A stretch of DNA of 64,000 nt. Source: Gymnorhina tibicen (Eukaryota; Chordata; Aves; Passeriformes; Artamidae). The notes below the pieces were generated by a model. That model had not been told where the DNA came from, did no database searches, and was given only the letters and a program-made list of their open reading frames with translations. Positions 51,425 to 63,229 of this stretch are shown here, in pieces; position 1 is the first letter of the stretch; each line of letters begins with the position of its first letter. Both the position numbers and the translations under genes were made by a program. The DNA lies in the NCBI GenBank assembly GCA_013399875.1, contig VXAZ01006886.1, positions 1,500,107 through 1,564,106 on the forward strand, given 5' to 3'.

Positions 51425-54249
51425 CAGCTCAATTTCTCAGTGTCATTAACAAGCACGAGCTCAAGTCTCATTTCTAAGCCAGATATATCAGGAGATTAAT
51501 GCTGGCTGTTTAACAAGCTGTACTTCATCCACTTACAAATGTTGAATCAAACTGCTTTTAAAAATGCCTTCCACAGAACACAGAAAATATTATGAAAAAA
51601 AGGAAGCCTTCATCACCCACTACTCCTTTTCCAAAGCATAAAAGTTGTAATTTAAAGTCTAGTGTTAGCCTGACTTCCTTGTGAGAGCAGCTCACTGTTT
51701 CTCCTCTTGGAGTAACAGCCCACTCATGTTTTGTTGCTGCCAAGTCCTCGGGCTTTATCTTATTCCATTGCAAAGAAATACAGGAGAACATCACACATCC
51801 TCAGGATAACCCCCACCAAGTGCGATTACACAAAACATTACCTTGTGAAATTTAAAAAAAAAATCTGGTGTAGTCTCTGACAATTTCTCAGATTATAAGT
51901 GCTGAGTTCCTAGAAATAAAAAATACTTAAAGAGGAGAACATGAAGTTAGTGGTCACAATTTTGTGAATAGTCTACATTCACTCCCTCTTCTAGAAGCTC
52001 TTGAAATGTTAGAAAAACTACAGAAAAGGAATAAAAACTTAACTTCATAGGCTTGCATTCTGAGTATTCATAATTTTTTATTTTCCACATCTTGTCATTC
52101 CTGAATACATGTGTCTAAAGGGAATACCTTAAGACATCTCTGCTTGCTTTTCATGATATTTGGACACAAGCAGAGCATGGTGAATGGGATGATCATTTAA
52201 AGTAGGCATAACGGAGATCAGGAAAAGGTAATTCCTAGGAAGAAAACGAAGCAGCACACCTCAGCTGGGCTTCCTCCTGTGCTCTCAGCAACTTCCATAC
52301 ATTTGCTTGCTCAAGGGAGATTTGTTTTTTCCATCTCACGACCCAGGAGCTCAGGGCCAGCAAGCTCACAGTAACTGTTGTGCTTCCTGAGGCCTTAAAA
52401 GAGAGGCTGGACTCAGCCTCCACTCTCGAGCACCACAGGCCACACGCAGCCTCCTTTATCCACCTGGTATTCCCTGAGCCAGGCCCTTAGCTGAGCTCTG
52501 TGCCACTGCCAGCTGCTCCTCAGCCTCAGTGCTCCATTCATCAACAGGAAAGGGGGGGCTGGGTTTTGTTTGGGGTATTTATTTTGTTTTGTTTGGGTTT
52601 TTTTCATTCACACAAACCTGAAAAGTTTACTGGACTGAAGGATCCTACCTACTTTCAAGTCCCCTGGGGATACAAATTTCCCTCTGTCTGCATGAGCATG
52701 TAATATATACATCCATTACTGCATGATATCAATAATAATGTTATCCCAAGGCAGGAAAACTTCAGAGAAGGAGAAAGAAGTGGATTAAAATTGTTCAGAA
52801 CTAAAATTCTCAACTGAATAAACCTTGTTTTCCCACTTCTTGAAGGGAGAAAATATATTTCTGTGAGCTTGGTCAGGAAAAGGAATAATGTATCCCTTAG
52901 ATAAACAGAGCATCTAAGAATGCTAAATATTTTAAATAGGTTGTTTAGTACGAATATTGTTTTCTGGTGTTTTATGAGGGTTAACCTTGGTACTGGCAGA
53001 AGATAGCAAGTGCTTGTTTGAAGAACACATGCCAGATGAAGTTAAAAGTTCCCAGATTAGGAGTTCACCTATACAGAGACAGAATAAAGCAGAGCCTGTG
53101 TCTGGTATTGAATCTTCTTTTGAGTTTACTGGGACATGTGCTCACTGGATGGAATCACATGGCCTGCAGAAAACCCATCTTCTGTTTCCTTTTAAGCTAC
53201 TGAAAGAATTTGAAAAAATTTGGACCCATGACCTCACACGAAGTATTTGGCATATGACCATCTTTCATGTAGGATTTAATAAAATCACTGTTGGAGCTTT
53301 CCAATACTTTCAAAAGAATGTATCTGTTTTAATTAACATGAATCTGTTTACTCTTTTCTGTGTGAAATCTTGTGCCAAGCAGCAAATGATGCTTTCTCAC
53401 TTTTGAATATTAAATTTAATATATCTCATACACATATACTACAGGCTTGTGAAAGTCTTGCATGTTTTTCTACTTTGTAACAATTATTCCTTATCCATTC
53501 GCTAGTTTCAACTACATGCTGTGTCCAGTGGCAATACAGAATCCCAGCTGCAAAATCACTGTCCCACTTTCACTTGTCTCAGTTCAATGTAACAACTTAC
53601 TTCCCCATCATTTCCACATCTCACACTTGTCCAAGCCTTCTCCCACCCAACCTCCTCCTTAACTCCCACCACACTTTGAAAAATCTCACATTACATTTCC
53701 AACTTACTTGCCTTCCACATGAGCTCACTTGTTCAGAGGAGCATTCCTCATTTAAGAAACAGCTTTGAAAATGCATTCCTGTTTTACTAAAAACTCTTCT
53801 GCTATTATGAAATATCTGCTTATATTTTTGTGGGGGAGGTTGTTGTGGATATTCACAAAGATTTTAGTAAGTCATGTATTTGCCTTCAGATACTTGGATT
53901 TTCCAACATATTAACTCTGATGATGATTTTACACATGATGTTAATTGTTTTCCTGTTTAGCCTTATTTATTTCCCTTATCCATATGTTTTTGAAGAAAAC
54001 CAACATGAAAGCCACTCAGTGGGCCACGATGCTCCCCACAGAAACCCCCAAGGAGCAGTGTTGGGGAGATGCACTGCTTCAGTAGCTGAGGGGATGACCC
54101 AGAACTCAAGAATAAGAGGAAACAAAAACCACACCTTACTAATGCTGCTGTTTGGGGGTGCTGAGGGCACTGGGGCTGTTTTACATACCCTTTTCCCCAC
54201 ATTTTCTGCACTTGCTGGTTGTGACCTTCCCAGCCTCAGCGGCCGCGGG

Positions 54250-54370
54250 CATAACAGAAGGGGTCAGGTTGGAAGAGACCACAGTGGGGCATCTAGTCTC
54301 ACCTCCCTGCTCAGCAGGGCCATCCCAGAGCACAGGGAACAGCACTGTGTCCAGACAGCTCCGGAATGTC
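54250..54370 (-). mobile_element. CR1 LINE fragment at the edge of the SLC25A36 CpG island
   Basis: The plus strand reads GTCAGGTTGGAAGAGACC, then CATCTAGTCTCACCTCCCTG, CTCAGCAGGG and TGTCCAGACAGCTCCGGAATG. This is the reverse complement of the CR1 3' region, in the order expected for a minus-strand insertion. Only about 120 bases remain. It sits directly outside the duplicated promoter module, about 110 bases before the first CRE-like site, so it may mark the outer limit of the conserved promoter. Confidence 0.8.
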
Positions 54371-54479
54371 AGGGCCGGGACAGTGACCGCCACGACCAGC
54401 CCCCACCCGCAGCGCTGCCGCCTCACGGCGGGCCACACCAGCCCGCTCGCTCGCCCGACGTTAGGAGGCGGCGCGCGCG

Positions 54480-54655
54480 TGACGTCGCACACCCGCAGCC
54501 AATGGCGGCCTATGTTTACTTCGGGGGGGCGAGGAGGTTCGTTGCATATTCACGAGTGGGCCCGGTGCCTGCGCTAACGTCACTCTTCCGCAGCCAATAG
54601 CAGCATCGGTTTGCTGAGGGGCGGCCTCGTGGCATATCCATGTCATGCATATTCA
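54480..54655 (+). repeat. Duplicated promoter module (CRE-like, CCAAT, TGCATATTCA, twice)
   Basis: Two similar blocks lie in direct order. Block 1 has TGACGTC at 54,480-54,486, GCAGCCAAT at 54,495-54,503 and TGCATATTCA at 54,543-54,552. Block 2 has AACGTCAC at 54,576-54,583, GCAGCCAAT at 54,590-54,598 and TGCATATTCA at 54,646-54,655. Aligning 54,481-54,509 with 54,576-54,604 gives 22 identities in 29 bases with no gap. The CRE-to-CCAAT spacing is therefore identical in both blocks, while the third element is 8 bases further away in block 2. Known binders of such sites are CREB/ATF, NF-Y and, for the AT-rich element, POU-type factors. That these proteins bind here is inference. Confidence 0.7.
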
Positions 54656-54814
54656 TAGCCACGCACTTTCTGTGCCGCAGCGGCCGCGGCGAAGGGCGGG
54701 CCCGGGCGGGCCCGGCCCGGCCCGGCCCCCCTCCCCTTCCCTCACAGGAAGCCGCGGCCCGTGTGCTTGCGGAGCCCCGCCGGCAGCGGGAGGCGGAGCC
54801 GGCCCGCCCGCCCG

Positions 54815-54822
54815 TATTTATG
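54815..54822 (+). promoter_or_regulatory. TATA-like element upstream of SLC25A36
   Basis: TATTTATG stands out as the only AT-rich stretch in an otherwise very GC-rich region 86-93 bases before the start codon. If it acts as a TATA box, transcription would start about 54,845 and give a 5' leader of about 60 bases. CpG-island promoters often start at several sites, so its use is uncertain. Confidence 0.35.
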
Positions 54823-54907
54823 CTGAGCCCTGCTAGGAGCGGAGCCGTGAGCGTGGGGCGGAAGTGCCCGGCACCTCCTTCCTCCCGCCCCGGTGTAGGC
54901 GACGAGG

Positions 54908-54948
54908 ATGAGCCAAAGAGACACTCTGGTGCATCTCTTTGCCGGCGG
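54908..54948 (+). CDS. SLC25A36: SLC25A36 coding exon 1 (mitochondrial pyrimidine/guanine nucleotide carrier, N-terminus)
   Basis: This exon encodes residues 1-13 plus two bases of codon 14: MSQRDTLVHLFAG, then GG of a split glycine codon. It matches the start of vertebrate SLC25A36, and the frame continues exactly into the exon at 63,230. The start is well fixed. An in-frame TAG lies four codons upstream (54,896-54,898), and the ATG has A at -3. The donor GTAGGT begins at 54,949, so the intron is in phase 2. The family product sits in the inner mitochondrial membrane and exchanges cytosolic and matrix pyrimidine and guanine nucleotides, supporting mitochondrial DNA and RNA synthesis. Residues [13 protein letters not shown] across the junction begin transmembrane helix 1 of the first carrier repeat. 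SLC25A33 is the closest paralogue, but its N-terminus differs before LLHLFAGG. Confidence 0.96.
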
Positions 54949-55642
54949 GTAGGTGAAGCTCTGGGAACGGCTTGTGCGCTTTCCCGTTCTCCTCCCCGGG
55001 CTGTGGGTCTGGGCCCGCTGCTGGCTGGCCTGGGCTCGCGGGCGGCGGCGGCCTGGAGCGGCTGCCTGGGGACATCTCGGTGGGGCTGTGAGGGGCTGCC
55101 CCGCTCCTCTGTGCACAAGGGGCCGCGGGGAGGAGAGAGGGGGCCGCGCTCTGCTTCCCGCCCTGTACCCTGAGGCCCTTCCGGGCCCGCTGCGCGGTCG
55201 GGCCCGGCCCCGGGTGTTGCGTTGTGTCACGGGTGGAACGCGGGCCCTTGGGGAGGCGGGGGTGGAGGCTTTCCGTAAAACCAGCCCGCTCCCTCTGATG
55301 GCCGTTCCCGGGTTTGTCCCTTATCTGGCGTTTTCGTGGAGAAACACGCAGGGCCCACGGTGCCTGGGCTCCCCCGCTGTACAGAGAGGCTGCCGGGACT
55401 CCCCTGGCGGCTCCGCGGGCTGGGAATGCCCCGCTGGTCACGCTCGTGTCCAAGGGCCGCTGCATCCATGGAATGCACTTTAACGCTCCAGTGTGTGCTG
55501 TGCTTCCGCGTGGGGCTTTGGCACGGTCCTGCAGCTCTCCACCACAAAGGCAGAAGAAATGGGAGGGAAGAATGTACCCAGAAGTAAAGATGTAGCCTTA
55601 GTTAGGTTTGAGGTAACTTTTGTACCTTTACAGCTACTAATG

Positions 55643-55681
55643 AAGTTTCAAAATGTATGTTTTTAAGTTTCAAAATGTATG
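55643..55681 (+). repeat. Two-copy repeat in SLC25A36 intron 1, 22-base period
   Basis: AAGTTTCAAAATGTATG occurs at 55,643-55,659 and again, identically, at 55,665-55,681, separated by TTTTT. The identity suggests a recent slip or duplication just after the CpG island. Confidence 0.85.
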
Positions 55682-56184
55682 GGCTGTATTTCAGAAACCT
55701 GTGGTCCTTCCAGGGATGGGGTGGGAAGGGCACCCAGCTTAAAAGGGAAAGCTGGGGGTCCTGATGGGCTTGACTGTAAAAGTGTGTTTGGGTACTGAGC
55801 ATGGCTGTGCGGAAGTGACAGAGGACACACCTTGCATCCCGTGAGAGAGCTTGAAGCTGTGATTTCCCTTTGTGCTCCTCATTAACAAAAATGAGCTTAC
55901 TGCTTCTGGACTGAGGTGTTTGAGGTGACAGAATAGTGTATTGATTCTGAGTGACTTGGATACATGTGAGTACTTTCTCTGCTTTTTGGCACACTTTGCA
56001 GCGTTCTGTACCTGATGTAGTGCCTGTGTGGGGGCTTTATCATCCCCTTAATTTCTTGCACCCTGTCTAAGAGGGGAGTGGTTATGCAGCAGGAGGCCCA
56101 AGATGCAGTAATGTGTACTGTTTTCTTCAGATTTTGCATCCTTGTAAGCATTCAGAAAAGCAATAGCAGGAGCTCAAGAAAGAT

Positions 56185-56650
56185 AAGGAGCTTCTGGAGA
56201 GGGTCCAGTAGAGGCCTACAAATATGATGAGGGATCTGGAGGATCTCTGTTATGAGAACAGACTGCAGGAGCTGGGCCTGTTTTCTGGCCCAGTCCAGAG
56301 AAGAGAAGACTGAGAAGGGATCTCATTAATGCATACGAATATTTCAAAGAGGTGCCAAGAGGATGGTGCCAGACTTTTTTCAGTGGTGCCCAGCGACAAG
56401 ACAAGGAGCAGAGGCCACAAATGGAAACACAGGAAGTTTCACCTCAACATGAGGAAGAACTTCTTTATATTGAGGGTGGCAGAGCACTGGAACAGCTGCC
56501 CAGGGAGGATGTGGGACTTCCCTCTCTGGAGACATTCCAAACCCACCTGGACAGGTTCCTGTGTCACCTGCTCCAGGTGACCCTGCCTTGGCAGGGACAT
56601 TAGGCAGTATGATCTCCAGAGGTCCCTTCCAGCCCTAAGGATTCTGTGAG
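56185..56650 (+). mobile_element. CR1 LINE 3' end inside SLC25A36 intron 1
   Basis: The sequence follows the end of the CR1 reverse-transcriptase frame and the 3' untranslated tail. It passes through GAGAGGGTCCAGTAGAGGCC, AGGAAGAACTTCTTTATATT, CACTGGAACAGCTGCCCAGG, and the tail GGTCCCTTCCAGCCCTAAGG before ending near ATTCTGTGAG. The order of segments matches avian CR1 in plus orientation, the same strand as the host gene. The copy is truncated at its 5' end, as most CR1 copies are, and is out of frame in places, so it is inactive. It is less diverged than the copy near 22 kb. Confidence 0.9.
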
Positions 56651-57106
56651 TGTTGCCTGATTGTAGCCCTTCAGCTTGACAGCTCTGCACAGGGGAAATT
56701 ACTGCGCAGAACTGTGCATTGTCAGAAACAGGTTTATAAACCTGAAACTTGAGACCAGATGAAGATTGCTCAGCTCAGCTTGCAGATTCCTATTTATTGC
56801 AGAGCAGTCTGGTCGATGGTTAGGTGCTGGCCAGCTGGGTCAGGCGTTATGCTGTGAGGAGGAGGCTGTGTGCCAGCCACGTGTTTCCTGTGCCTTAGTT
56901 TAGCCAAGCTAGCACTGTCTATTTGGTCACATTTTGCAGTAGAAGAGTTTTTGGGGTCATCTCATGACTTTGCAAGCATGGTGCACTACAGATCACCTGC
57001 GTGATCTTTAGTCTTTAGTGAAACTTAGAGGAAGGGAGCTTTGTTTGCCTTTAAGTTGCACCAGAGCCTCTATGGAAACAACATGATTATCTGCTGGCTT
57101 TTGGCA

Positions 57107-57122
57107 TTTTTTTTTTTTTTTT
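57107..57122 (+). repeat. Homopolymer run of 16 T in intron 1
   Basis: Sixteen T bases inside SLC25A36 intron 1. No splice acceptor with a plausible exon follows, and no retroposed body is recognised. Confidence 0.95.
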
Positions 57123-60100
57123 AATGTTCGAATTCATTCTTCAGTTCCTGCTTTCTGTAATGAAGCTTTAACAGATGACATTGCTGGTTTAGTAACATAA
57201 GTGGGGCCATCCTGGGATTTCTCTGTAGCTGCCTAGGCTGTATGGGGTTATGGGGTTTTTTGTATATCTTCTCTTTTCCCACAACATAGTCAAATAGCAA
57301 CTGTTGTCACTGTAGACATTATGTTGGTAATATAAACTCAGGTGCTTTTATTCTAAAGCAAGGATGCAGTTGAACATTTTCCATTCTTAAATTAAAAAGT
57401 CATGATTGAAATATAGGATGTAGCTTAACATTTTTAGTTCAAGTAGTAAGTTATAGTTGCTTTTCTAGTTGTTAGACTTACTAAAAAAGGTAGTAGGAAA
57501 CCTTAATGTTTTGCTTTATAGGAAAGATTAATATGTTTTGGAAGTTCTGGCTTGCAGCCATACAGTGAAAATTCAGGTGTTGGCTACAAAAAGAGTGGTC
57601 AGGTTTTCCTGATTTATTCTTCATTTCCAGAAAGTTTATGACAGTAATTCTGTATCATACGAACTTCCATCAGAGCAGTGAACTTGCATGAGTGTTGTTT
57701 CCTGAGCAAAAGGAGGGGGTTGGGTTAGGAGGTGGATAGCTGCTTTTCTGAGTTCACAGTTGGATAGTCTCAGGTTTGCTTCTTTTCTTCACTTTTGGTG
57801 TTTCTTGCAGAAATCTGGCTGTTTTCTAATTTAATGTGTGAGGAAGTATAGGGAGGAGCCTCTTTATTTGTCTTGATCATAGAACTCTCTCAAATTGGTC
57901 TGTAATTGTAATCACTGTCTGACAGAGGTTCTTGGCAAATCCCTGCAGTGGCTAAAATGGTTAAGGTGCAGAAACTGTATTTAAGTGTTTGAATTCTCAG
58001 CAAGATCGGACACTGTTGAAATGTATGAAGTAAAGGTTAAAGATCCTTGGGCTTTTTCTGATTTCAGAACATAGTTAAAAATGTGTAGCAGGTATTGTGG
58101 CAATGGGGGGCTTTTTTTATGCCCTTTCAGAAAACAGCCACTTGAGTCATAACTGAGTTGCCAAGCACTCAGCTCCTCTGCCCTAAAATACATTCCTGGC
58201 ATAACCCTGGATATGTTTCAGAAGTGAGAAGGAGGTTAGTGCCTTTCTGTCCAAACTTGAGGTTATTTTTATATTCAGATACATCTGTGTGAAACAGGAG
58301 AGTGTTTGTTTAAAGCTTGGGCTTTGCTCCATGGGGTTACTAAATTGCATGAAAATTGCTGTCAGTACTTGAGAAACTGTGCCACTGGTATTTTTCTCAT
58401 ATTTCTTTCTAGATGCTTTGAGCTGTTTTTACTTAATGCAAATGTTATTGTAAATATTGATTTACCCTGGCTCCTAACAGAAGCTACACTGTTCATATTG
58501 ATGTTTGTTTTGGATAATGGAACCCAGTGATGCTTGATCCCCTGGTGGTGTTTTTCCTGTTTTCACTTGTAAGTTTCTATGTGGCAGCACATCCGGGGGA
58601 TTTTATTTTTGCACTCTTAATTAGAAATAGTAAGTTTGATTAGTATTTGTAGTTTAAGGATGTGAGCTTAACTTACACTTTCTAAGTTTCAGCAAAGAAA
58701 CATAATTGATGAGTAAGGTGTGTAAGGGTTTTTGGCTGCTAGTACTCAAGTTGAACAGTATAATAACAGGAAAACCCTGACAATTCAGGATTAATGAATG
58801 CTATTTCTGAAAGCTGTGCTTGCTGAAGCCCTTCTAAACTCTCTGAAGACTGATACTGTGAACTTAATATCCAAAGCTGCGACTTTGTTGATGTGAAAGT
58901 TAGTCTGGTTTTAAGACAGCTCCATGAAACTGCTGATAAGACTTGGGACCTGAATTTGCAGTAAGTGATGAAGAGATAGAAAGGTGTTCTTACTGTAAGC
59001 TCCTTGGATACTTTTTTTTTTTGACTCTTGCTGAGTCTTTTGACAGCCAGTGTTTGCATGGAGCTTTCATTTTCATACAGGAAAGATAAGTAGCTGGTAA
59101 AATACATGAATGAATGTAGACCCAAGATAACAGGGTCAAGGGTTATCTTTAAGTCTTTGAGGCTGTGGTTACAAATACTGTGAAAGGTGAATCTGAAACT
59201 AGCACTAGGCAGCCATGGCTTTCGTTTTCAAGTCAGCTTTGCAAGCTTTTTTTATACTCACTTGGGAAAGCGGAAAAAGGCTTGTAGAAAACATTGATGA
59301 GAGGCAAACGTCACATTTAGGATAGGTAAGATGAGCAAGTGGTCTTCTGAACAGCATTCACTGGAAACTGCACTAAGCATTCAGACACAGGAGTGTCTCA
59401 GGTCTTGCCATTCTTCACTTCCCATTTATACTGTGTCAGCAGGAGTGTGTTGCTCACCTACTTACTCTAGCAGGTGGAATTCATCTAATCCTGGAGAAAA
59501 AGTTACACATTAGTAATTGTTCCTGCAAGTCACACTTTTTGGGGCCTGGTGCATGCATGACTGGAGAGACTGAATCCCAGAGTGGTTTTAGGTAGTAGAA
59601 ATTTCTGAAGTAGTTTACAAAATCCCACCTGCATTATTGAGGAGAGGAAATCTAATATTCTTCAAACTGTTAAAAAAATGTTTTTCTGAACTGTTCTAGT
59701 TCCTAATGTGTGTTAAACCACAAACTAAAAATATTCCCCTTAATTTGAGCCAGTGAGGAGGGGAGCAGGAAAGGTGGCAGCAGTCTGCTGGCAATTTATA
59801 GAGCACTTATTGTAGGCTGGAACTGGTGGCTGGCTGTTAATGGCCTGCCAGGACTTGAGCACAAAAACGTAGCTGTCTCTGATGGTATTCCCAGTAGTCT
59901 GTTAAATAAGTAGGGCTGGAAATACATTTCTAAGTAAAATATACTGTCATTGAGGCTGGTGACAGAACAGCTGCTCTGCTTCTTAGAAGCTGCTTATTTG
60001 TACAGAGGGCATGTTCTTGAATTGTTCCTCTTCTTTGTTTACCCACAAGCTCTGTTTACTGACAGTTTTTCATAAACAGATTTTTGTCAAGCCTCGTGGT

Positions 60101-63100
60101 GTTTATCTTAAAGGTCAAGTGAAGTAGACAAGTCAGGATAGTTACTGGATTATGCCTTCATTTAGTAGTTTAATTCAAACTCAGTTCATCTTGTGACTCT
60201 TGAGAAAGTTCTGGTTCCTCAACATATCAAGATATTTCTTTAACTCCTTCAGTTTCAGATGTTGTGTCTATCATATGAGGCTTTTTGAGGGCTGGGAAAG
60301 TGACGTATTACTTTGACAGAAGTAGAAATTGGGAATTTTGCCAAGACTTGCATTGCAGAACCACATAGCACTGTAAAACTTCTCAGCTTTCTTCAGCAAT
60401 TTTAACTAGCAATTTGAGATCTTGAAGACAGGGGACAGAGAAGTTTAATTCAAACTATCAATAGTTAGTGGAAAACATTAAAAATATTCTTGGGTTCAGT
60501 CAAGACATCTTAAATTGTTTAAGAAAAGCCTAACCAAAGAAACATAATGGCAAGAAACTGCCAAGGGTGCTGATTATTTGAAATTACTTGAATGGCAAAA
60601 GGTGGTGCAGGAAAAGGCTCTTTTAAGAGAGATGGATGATCTGTTGCTTCCTTATGATGCATGTGATCACAGTGCAGGCTGCTGTTACAGCTGCTGGCTG
60701 TCACTGAGCAGTGCCTGCTGTAGGCAAACTTACGAAGAGCAAGCACAGAGTAGCTGTGTATCAGCCCTCTTCCCCAGTAATTCATTGCTGACTGAAGGAT
60801 GTGTGACCCATCCACTGGATGTCTGGCAGAAGTGCTGCAGTCAGGCATCCCTTGTGATTTGGGTGTGGTGCAGGGGAGCATGCAGGGCATGAGCTCCAGG
60901 TCAGCGTTAATCTTCAACTTTAGAAAATTTTTCTGCTCTGATGTAGCTGGAGGGAGCATTAAGGGCTCCAGACTCCAAGCCCTGTTCAAGAATGCAGGTC
61001 AAGTTTTTTTGTCCTCATTTCTTCCCCACTTCATAGCATTTATCTCATTAATATAAGTCATACCTTGTGCTTTCTCTTGTGATTACTGTTGCTTGAAAAC
61101 AAGTTCTTGTGTCATCTGTCCAAAATCAAACACAAAAACATTTTCAAGAGAGTAAGCTCAAGGGGAACAGAAATGGAGGGGTTGCAAGAAAGGAAATAAA
61201 CTCTAAAGCCAAGTTCCTACATTGCCTGCACAGGCATGTTACCATGGAGTGGAGTCTGTTTTGAACTGCAGGAAACAGAGACAACTTTGTCTCAGAGCTT
61301 TAGAGCTTCAGTACTTCATGTCAAATTGTTTTGAGAGCTGATCTGCCTGTGTTTCTCATGTGCTGTTCATGTCGTGAGCCTTAACATATTACAAGCTCCT
61401 ACTACTTCCAGCCCTGGCTAAAATAAATACTAGCACATCTACTCTGTCTTTCTGCAACTCTAATTTTAAAGTAAGTTTATTTGTAGCATACTGTTAGAAA
61501 CAAGTGAATTGTTCATTCAGAGCAGGCTGCTCTAAGGTCTCTGTCAGGCTGTAACTGCAAGCGTGCAGCACGCACTGAAGGACTGTCTTTTGTCTTCCTG
61601 TGATAACACTTTTTTCCAGACGGGCAAAGAAACTCAATATCTTTCCCAATTAAACCTTGGAAGAGAATAGACTTCAGTCTAATGTTGGAGTTAGGCATGG
61701 GCAAGATGCCTTTAGGCTTAGTAATAAGATACCTCTAGGTCATTGGCTTTAAATGGAGTGTGAAGTGAACATCATCAAACTGCTACTTGGCAGCTCTACT
61801 CTCAGTTCACTTCATACAAACAGATTGGGTTTGTAGGGTGCAGTGCTGTATTTTTGGTGTTCTCTGTGGTAGAAGAGAGTCATCAGACTACCCTCCTATG
61901 CAAATTTATAGGAGATCTCGAGTCTTAACTGTTACTCCTAATTTGGACTGAACTCTCCTTTGCATTTTGGAAAACATTTTTAGAAGACTTGAACAGGCTT
62001 ATAGCTTATTAAAGGGTTTGGGGGTGTTTGAGCTTCTTGTGTTGGGAAAGAAAATAGCTGATAACTATCTTGTCAGAATCAAACACTTCTTCTAGTTATA
62101 TATATGTTATTATATTTATTAGGAGAAGCAAATGCTTGGCCCTTTGCATTTAGTACAAATTGTATTTGTGTTAGTGGATTTCAAACTGAGCTGTAGTTAG
62201 CATTAATACCTGAATTGAAATCTAGATTTGCTTCCTTGGGTTGGATTTTTAGTTAGTTAGTTTGTTTTTTTTAAAAGACATAGACAGATGGTGTCCTGGC
62301 CTTAGTTTTAAGAAAGGTGTTTAGCAATGTTAAGAATACTGATCTCTGAAAACGTTCAAGAGCCTGTCTCGGAACTCAGAATTTGTGGATTTGCTATTTT
62401 TCCCTCTGAGGCTGTAGTTGCACAGCTTGGAATGTAGATATTAATAACTGAGTTCTGAGGAAGCCCAGGGAGGCTCTGAGCAGAGCTGTGCAGGGCAGTG
62501 TGTTCCTGGCTGCGCCATGCTCGAGAGAACGGCAGGAACTGCTCTGTCAGCACGAGTGGTGCACTGCTTGCCTTGGCTCGCTCTCAGGAACGAGAGGCAG
62601 ACTGAAGCAAACCCTGGGAGTCTTCACCTGGTCAGCCACTTGAGCTCTTCTGGCCTTGCAGGTTCTACTGTACAGTACCTGGTCTGCCCTGCTGAAATGG
62701 GCAGAGCTCGGGAAGCACTTGGACAGCCGCTGCTTTCATGCTACAAGGACCAAAATACAGTTGGGCTTTTGAAGATGGTATTAAATTGCCACACCACAGA
62801 TTTTACCAGTTTTTATGTGTAGCCCTGTGTGCATAGCGCATAAATCTTTTCTGCCCTTAAGGATTTTTGGCACCTTTTTTGTGGTCAGGAGCACACTACA
62901 CATTAAAAAAAAAGTTAAAATTTACCTTAAGAAGTTAAACATTTAAGCTACTGAGCTGCTTTCCAGAACTGATTTGAACAGCATGTACTGAAGACTATGC
63001 ACCTTGACTACTTTTTGTCTGTTTAAATTTTCACTTCAAGTTGTGGGGTTTACAAACTGACTTAACAGTTTGCTTGCTTTCAAGGGCAAATAACTGTCAT

Positions 63101-63229
63101 TGTCACACATGTTCCCATTGGTTCTTCACCTTTTGCAGTGACTATGTTCAGTATAATGTCAATTCTATGTGAATGTATCCTTCAGTTACTTTGCAGTTAA
63201 AAATGTGATGATCCTGTTTACCTTTGCAG

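Larger units (their letters stand above)
39220..54239. other. Gene desert, right part, up to the SLC25A36 promoter
   Basis: No gene is recognised. It holds the repeat pair at 44,868-45,526, the two short inverted repeats at 49,121 and 51,405, and the C run at 51,298. The longest frames (139 codons at 52,987 and 256 codons at 53,830, the latter running through the CR1 fragment into the CpG island) carry no recognisable domain and are read as chance. Confidence 0.6.
54240..55520 (+). promoter_or_regulatory. SLC25A36: CpG-island promoter and 5' region of SLC25A36
   Basis: Base composition changes sharply from AT-rich to GC- and CpG-rich at about 54,240 and back at about 55,520, and the island surrounds the SLC25A36 start codon. 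Within it I see two CCAAT boxes in the same orientation (54,499-54,503 and 54,594-54,598), two CRE-like ACGTC elements, two copies of TGCATATTCA, and a TATA-like TATTTATG at 54,815-54,822. The TATA-like element would fit a transcription start near 54,845. There are also many GC boxes and GGGC/CCCG runs at 54,690-54,735. This is a typical housekeeping promoter. The exact transcription start and any divergent minus-strand transcript cannot be read from sequence alone. Confidence 0.85.
54949..63229 (+). other. SLC25A36: SLC25A36 intron 1 (8,281 bases)
   Basis: The intron is bounded by donor GTAGGT and acceptor TTTGCAG, with codon 14 split after its second base. It holds the rest of the CpG island up to about 55,520, a 22-base-period repeat (55,643-55,681), a CR1 3' end (about 56,185-56,650) and a 16-base T run (57,107-57,122). 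The remainder is ordinary AT-rich DNA. Open frames inside it, such as one of 156 codons on the minus strand at 60,519-60,989, show no recognisable domain and no splice signals and are taken as chance. Confidence 0.93.

Noticed and set aside
9521..54239. Expected TRIM42 gene between CLSTN2 and SLC25A36
   Set aside because: From human gene order I looked for RING or B-box cysteine/histidine patterns and found none. The gene may be farther away, or absent in this lineage.
53830..54600. 256-codon plus-strand open frame
   Set aside because: It crosses AT-rich DNA, a minus-strand CR1 fragment and the CpG promoter, and has no recognised domain. It also lies where promoter motifs are found.
54516..55483. 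Several long frames on both strands around SLC25A36 exon 1
   Set aside because: These are GC-rich shadows of the promoter and 5' leader. The true SLC25A36 frame leaves this region by splicing at 54,948.
60519..60989. 156-codon minus-strand frame in SLC25A36 intron 1
   Set aside because: No domain is recognised. A gene here would be antisense within an intron, with no promoter or splice evidence.
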